This document shows positions 61,706 through 64,000 of a DNA stretch of 64,000 nt, piece after piece. The stretch is from Spirosoma fluviale (GTDB lineage: Bacteria; Bacteroidota; Bacteroidia; Cytophagales; Spirosomataceae). The DNA lies in assembly GCF_900230225.1 (NCBI RefSeq), contig NZ_OCNH01000001.1:682001-746000 (forward strand), read 5' to 3'. The position numbers were made by a program, and so were the translations under genes. The stretch's first letter is position 1. Each line of letters begins with the position of its first letter. The notes beneath the pieces were generated by a model, which was not told the origin of the DNA, made no database searches, and worked only from the letters and a program-made list of their open reading frames with translations.

Positions 61706-63031
61706 ATGAGTCAAAAGCAACGCATCTTTTTCTGGTCGATCACAGCCGCCCTGGGTGGTTTTCTGTTCGGCTTCGATACGGCCGTTATTTCTGGTGTTGA
61801 ACAGTCACTGCAAACGTTATGGCATCTTAACGTATGGGAGCATGGACTTACGGTATCCATTGCCCTGATCGGTACCGTTGTCGGCTCCATGCTGGGAGGT
61901 ATTCCAACGCAGCAACTAGGCCGAAAAAAGACGCTGTTCTGGATTGCCGTTTTGTATTTATTAGCTTCCGTTGGTACGGCCCTTGCTACCAACTGGCCTG
62001 TTTTTCTCGTCTTCCGATTTTTGGGCGGTCTGGGCGTTGGTGCATCGTCGGTAGCGGCACCCATGTACATCACGGAGATTTCGCCCGCCAAATCGCGTGG
62101 TAAGCTGGTTGGCATGTTCCAGTTCAATGTTGTGTTAGGCATACTGATCGCCTACCTCTCCAACTTTCTGTTGCAGGACCTCGGCAACGATGCGTGGCGC
62201 TGGATGCTGGGTGTACAGGCGCTGCCTTCTCTGATCTTTCTGATTGCCGTGCTTAACATTCCGGAAAGCCCCCGCTGGCTGTTACTGGCCAAAGGTCGGG
62301 TAGCTGAAGCCCGCGATGTGCTGAACATGATCGACCCCGAAACGGCCGACGAAACCTTACTGGCTCTGCAGGATAATGCTGAGCATCAGAACAAAAATGC
62401 CCGGTTATTCTCCGGTCAGTATAACACCCCCGTTATGCTGGCTGTGCTGTTTGCCGTATTCAATCAGGTATCGGGTATCAACGCCATCATCTACTACGCC
62501 CCCCGGATCTTTGAAATGACGGGCCTGGGTAAGAGTTCGGCGCTGTTGTCATCAGCGGGCATCGGTCTGGTGAACCTCGTTTTTACCATGATCTCCATGA
62601 ACCTGATCGACCGCTTTGGCCGACGTACGCTCATGAAAATTGGCTCTGTGGGGCTCATTGTCACGCTGGCGTTGGTGGCGCGCGCTTTTTACGTGGAGGA
62701 TTTCAGTGGTATGACCGTGCCGCTGCTGCTGTTCGGGTACATCGCTTTCTTTGGTTTCTCGCAGGGGGCCGTTATCTGGGTATTCATTTCGGAGATATTC
62801 CCGAATGAAGTGCGGTCGGGTGGACAGGCGCTGGGTAGTTTCACCCACTGGTTCATGGCCGCCATTATTACGTTCTCATTTCCGTATCTGGCTGAACATT
62901 TCGGCGGTGGAAACACTTTTCTGTTCTTTACCATCATGATGGTGTTGCAGCTCCTGTTCGTGGTGCGGCTCATGCCCGAAACAAAGGGTACCAGTCTTGA
63001 AAAAATTGAAAAAACATTCGTTGTCCATTAA
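61706..63031 (+). CDS. Sugar porter family MFS transporter
   Basis: 441 residues, twelve helices. Sugar-porter motifs are intact: GFLFGFDTAVISG in helix 1, GRKKTLFWIAVLY in the 2-3 loop, PESPRWLLLAKGR after helix 6, and PETKGTSLEKIE at the end. This is the XylE/GalP/GLUT group, which imports hexoses or pentoses with protons. The kinase gene follows after 11 bases, so transport and phosphorylation of fructose or a similar sugar is likely. Confidence 0.92.
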   Translation: MSQKQRIFFWSITAALGGFLFGFDTAVISGVEQSLQTLWHLNVWEHGLTVSIALIGTVVGSMLGGIPTQQLGRKKTLFWIAVLYLLASVGTALATNWPVFLVFRFLGGLGVGASSVAAPMYITEISPAKSRGKLVGMFQFNVVLGILIAYLSNFLLQDLGNDAWRWMLGVQALPSLIFLIAVLNIPESPRWLLLAKGRVAEARDVLNMIDPETADETLLALQDNAEHQNKNARLFSGQYNTPVMLAVLFAVFNQVSGINAIIYYAPRIFEMTGLGKSSALLSSAGIGLVNLVFTMISMNLIDRFGRRTLMKIGSVGLIVTLALVARAFYVEDFSGMTVPLLLFGYIAFFGFSQGAVIWVFISEIFPNEVRSGGQALGSFTHWFMAAIITFSFPYLAEHFGGGNTFLFFTIMMVLQLLFVVRLMPETKGTSLEKIEKTFVVH

Positions 63032-63042
63032 TCCTACTCATC

Positions 63043-63936
63043 ATGAATCCAACAATAACCTGTTTCGGCGAAATTCTTTGGGATGTATTACCCACCAGTA
63101 AGCAACCCGGCGGAGCGCCCATGAATGTGGCCGCTGATCTGCGAAATTTTGGTGTGAATTCTCAACTGATCAGTCGGGTTGGAAGCGATGAGCTAGGCCG
63201 TGAACTGCTCGATTTCCTGAGCCAGAAAGGACTTCCGCTGGATTTGGTTCAGGTGGGCCAAACACACCTGACGGGTGTAGCCAAAGCCAATATCTCGGAC
63301 CTGAACGAGGTGACCTATAAGATTGTCCAGCCGGTGGCCTGGGATTATATTCAACTGGAACCTAATCTGGTTGACGCGGTGCGGAATAGTGATTTGTTCG
63401 TGTATGGTAGTCTGGCCGCCCGCAGTCCGCAAACGTACCAAACATTGCTGGCCTTGCTGGAGGTGGCCCCCCGGAAAGCGTTCGACGTTAATCTGCGGGC
63501 TCCTCATTACACCCGTGCCATTGTGGAAGAACTGCTCGCCAAAGCAGACATTGTTAAACTGAACGAACACGAACTGGTCGAACTGTCGAGCTGGTACGGT
63601 GAAGAAAACGACCTGCACCGGGCTATGTACCAGATTCGTAGTCAGTACAGGCTTGAAAAACTCATCGTAACCCTGGGCGAGCATGGGGCTGTCCTGCTGG
63701 ACAGAGCCGGGCTGCACAGTCAGGTCGGGTTTCCGGTCGAGGTGGCCGATACAATTGGTAGCGGAGATGCGTTTCTGGCTGCTTTCCTGCACAAAACGTT
63801 ACAGGGCGAGACGCCCCGAAAAACCCTTGAGTTTGCCTGCGCTACCGGTGCCTATGTGGCTGGACAGCGCGGAGCGACGCCTTCGTTTACGGAGGAAATC
63901 ATTGTAAATCAGTACTTGATCTCGACAACCGTTTGA
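63043..63936 (+). CDS. PfkB-family carbohydrate kinase (fructokinase-like)
   Basis: 297 residues. The PfkB signature 1 is GGAPMNVAADLRNFGVNSQLISRVGSDELG, and signature 2 is DTIGSGDAFLAAFLH with the catalytic Asp. FGEILWDVLPTSKQPGGAP is typical of fructokinases. It phosphorylates fructose, probably at O6. It is cotranscribed with the sugar porter. Confidence 0.88.
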   Translation: MNPTITCFGEILWDVLPTSKQPGGAPMNVAADLRNFGVNSQLISRVGSDELGRELLDFLSQKGLPLDLVQVGQTHLTGVAKANISDLNEVTYKIVQPVAWDYIQLEPNLVDAVRNSDLFVYGSLAARSPQTYQTLLALLEVAPRKAFDVNLRAPHYTRAIVEELLAKADIVKLNEHELVELSSWYGEENDLHRAMYQIRSQYRLEKLIVTLGEHGAVLLDRAGLHSQVGFPVEVADTIGSGDAFLAAFLHKTLQGETPRKTLEFACATGAYVAGQRGATPSFTEEIIVNQYLISTTV

Positions 63937-63944
63937 CTGGCTGT

Positions 63945-64000
63945 ATGCCGTCGGCTCCCAAACTTTGCCCGGCGTGTCAGAAGCTACCTGTTTCGGTAAA
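63945..64000 (+). CDS. Start of a possible gene at the right edge
   Basis: ATG at 63945 begins MPSAPKLCPACQKLPVSV, with a CxxC pair, and the frame is open to the end of the window. It could be a small zinc-ribbon or a longer gene; too short to judge. It is 8 bases after the kinase stop. Confidence 0.3.
   Translation, partial: MPSAPKLCPACQKLPVSV

Noticed and set aside
61603-61800. Small gene before the sugar porter
   Set aside because: It overlaps the conserved first helix of the transporter in another frame and has no recognisable features.

Overview
The window looks like chromosome of a Bacteroidota bacterium of the order Cytophagales, probably Spirosoma or a close relative. This is inferred from gene content seen in the sequence: a lipoprotein TamA homologue (TamL type), a Bacteroidota-type LptE, a DUF6427-like membrane protein, bipartite transketolase, ECF sigma factors followed by one-TM anti-sigma-like partners, FucP-family and Tat-exported Gfo/Idh proteins, and few recognisable Shine-Dalgarno sequences. 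No rRNA, tRNA or CRISPR array was seen.

Layout. 0-4.9 kb: end of a Gfo/Idh oxidoreductase, an M14 peptidase, then an ECF sigma factor with a membrane partner and an LTXXQ-like periplasmic protein. 5-9 kb: the two halves of a split transketolase, separated by an AAA ATPase plus Toprim-like (DUF4276) pair that looks like an inserted defence module, then a Bcp peroxiredoxin. 9-20 kb: envelope and housekeeping genes (M23 and M48 peptidases, FAH-family hydrolase, sucC, lolD, doxX, groEL-groES, secG). 20-27.7 kb: lptE, a sigma-54 activator, miaB, tamL, a TrmH-family methylase. 27.7-33.8 kb: di-haem peroxidase, queuosine-precursor transporter, membrane protein, rbfA, a LolE-like permease. 33.8-47.6 kb: sugar and small-molecule metabolism (GHMP kinase, FucP-like transporter, oxidoreductases, queD-folE, aldehyde dehydrogenase, isomerase, threonine dehydratase, sorbosone-dehydrogenase-like lipoprotein). 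47.7-50 kb: a second ECF sigma factor with a partner that appears to combine an inner-membrane helix and an outer-membrane barrel. 50.8-55.0 kb: a decayed accessory zone with an IS5-type remnant, an IS3-type element broken by three 16-bp GC-rich inserts, and pseudogenes of a Crp/Fnr regulator and an NmrA-like protein. 55.0-61.3 kb: an eight-gene minus-strand operon with a type III polyketide synthase, its own ACP, ketosynthase, dehydratase, enoyl reductase and phosphopantetheinyl transferase, plus a methyltransferase and a flavin oxidoreductase; it probably makes a phenolic or quinone lipid. 61.7-64 kb: a sugar porter and a fructokinase-like kinase.

A recurrent feature is the large number of intergenic inverted repeats, over a dozen, mostly unrelated in sequence. 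Some are very long perfect terminators, some are repeat families present more than once, and several reach into coding sequence (miaB, lptE and tamL N-termini). In five imperfect hairpins whose arms I compared base by base, all 18 differences were transitions.

The items most worth follow-up are the 16-bp inserts, the ATPase/Toprim pair inside the transketolase operon, the type III PKS operon, the sigma-factor partner with a barrel, and the hairpin family. GC content, homology searches and folding energies were not computed; family assignments rest on motifs read by eye.
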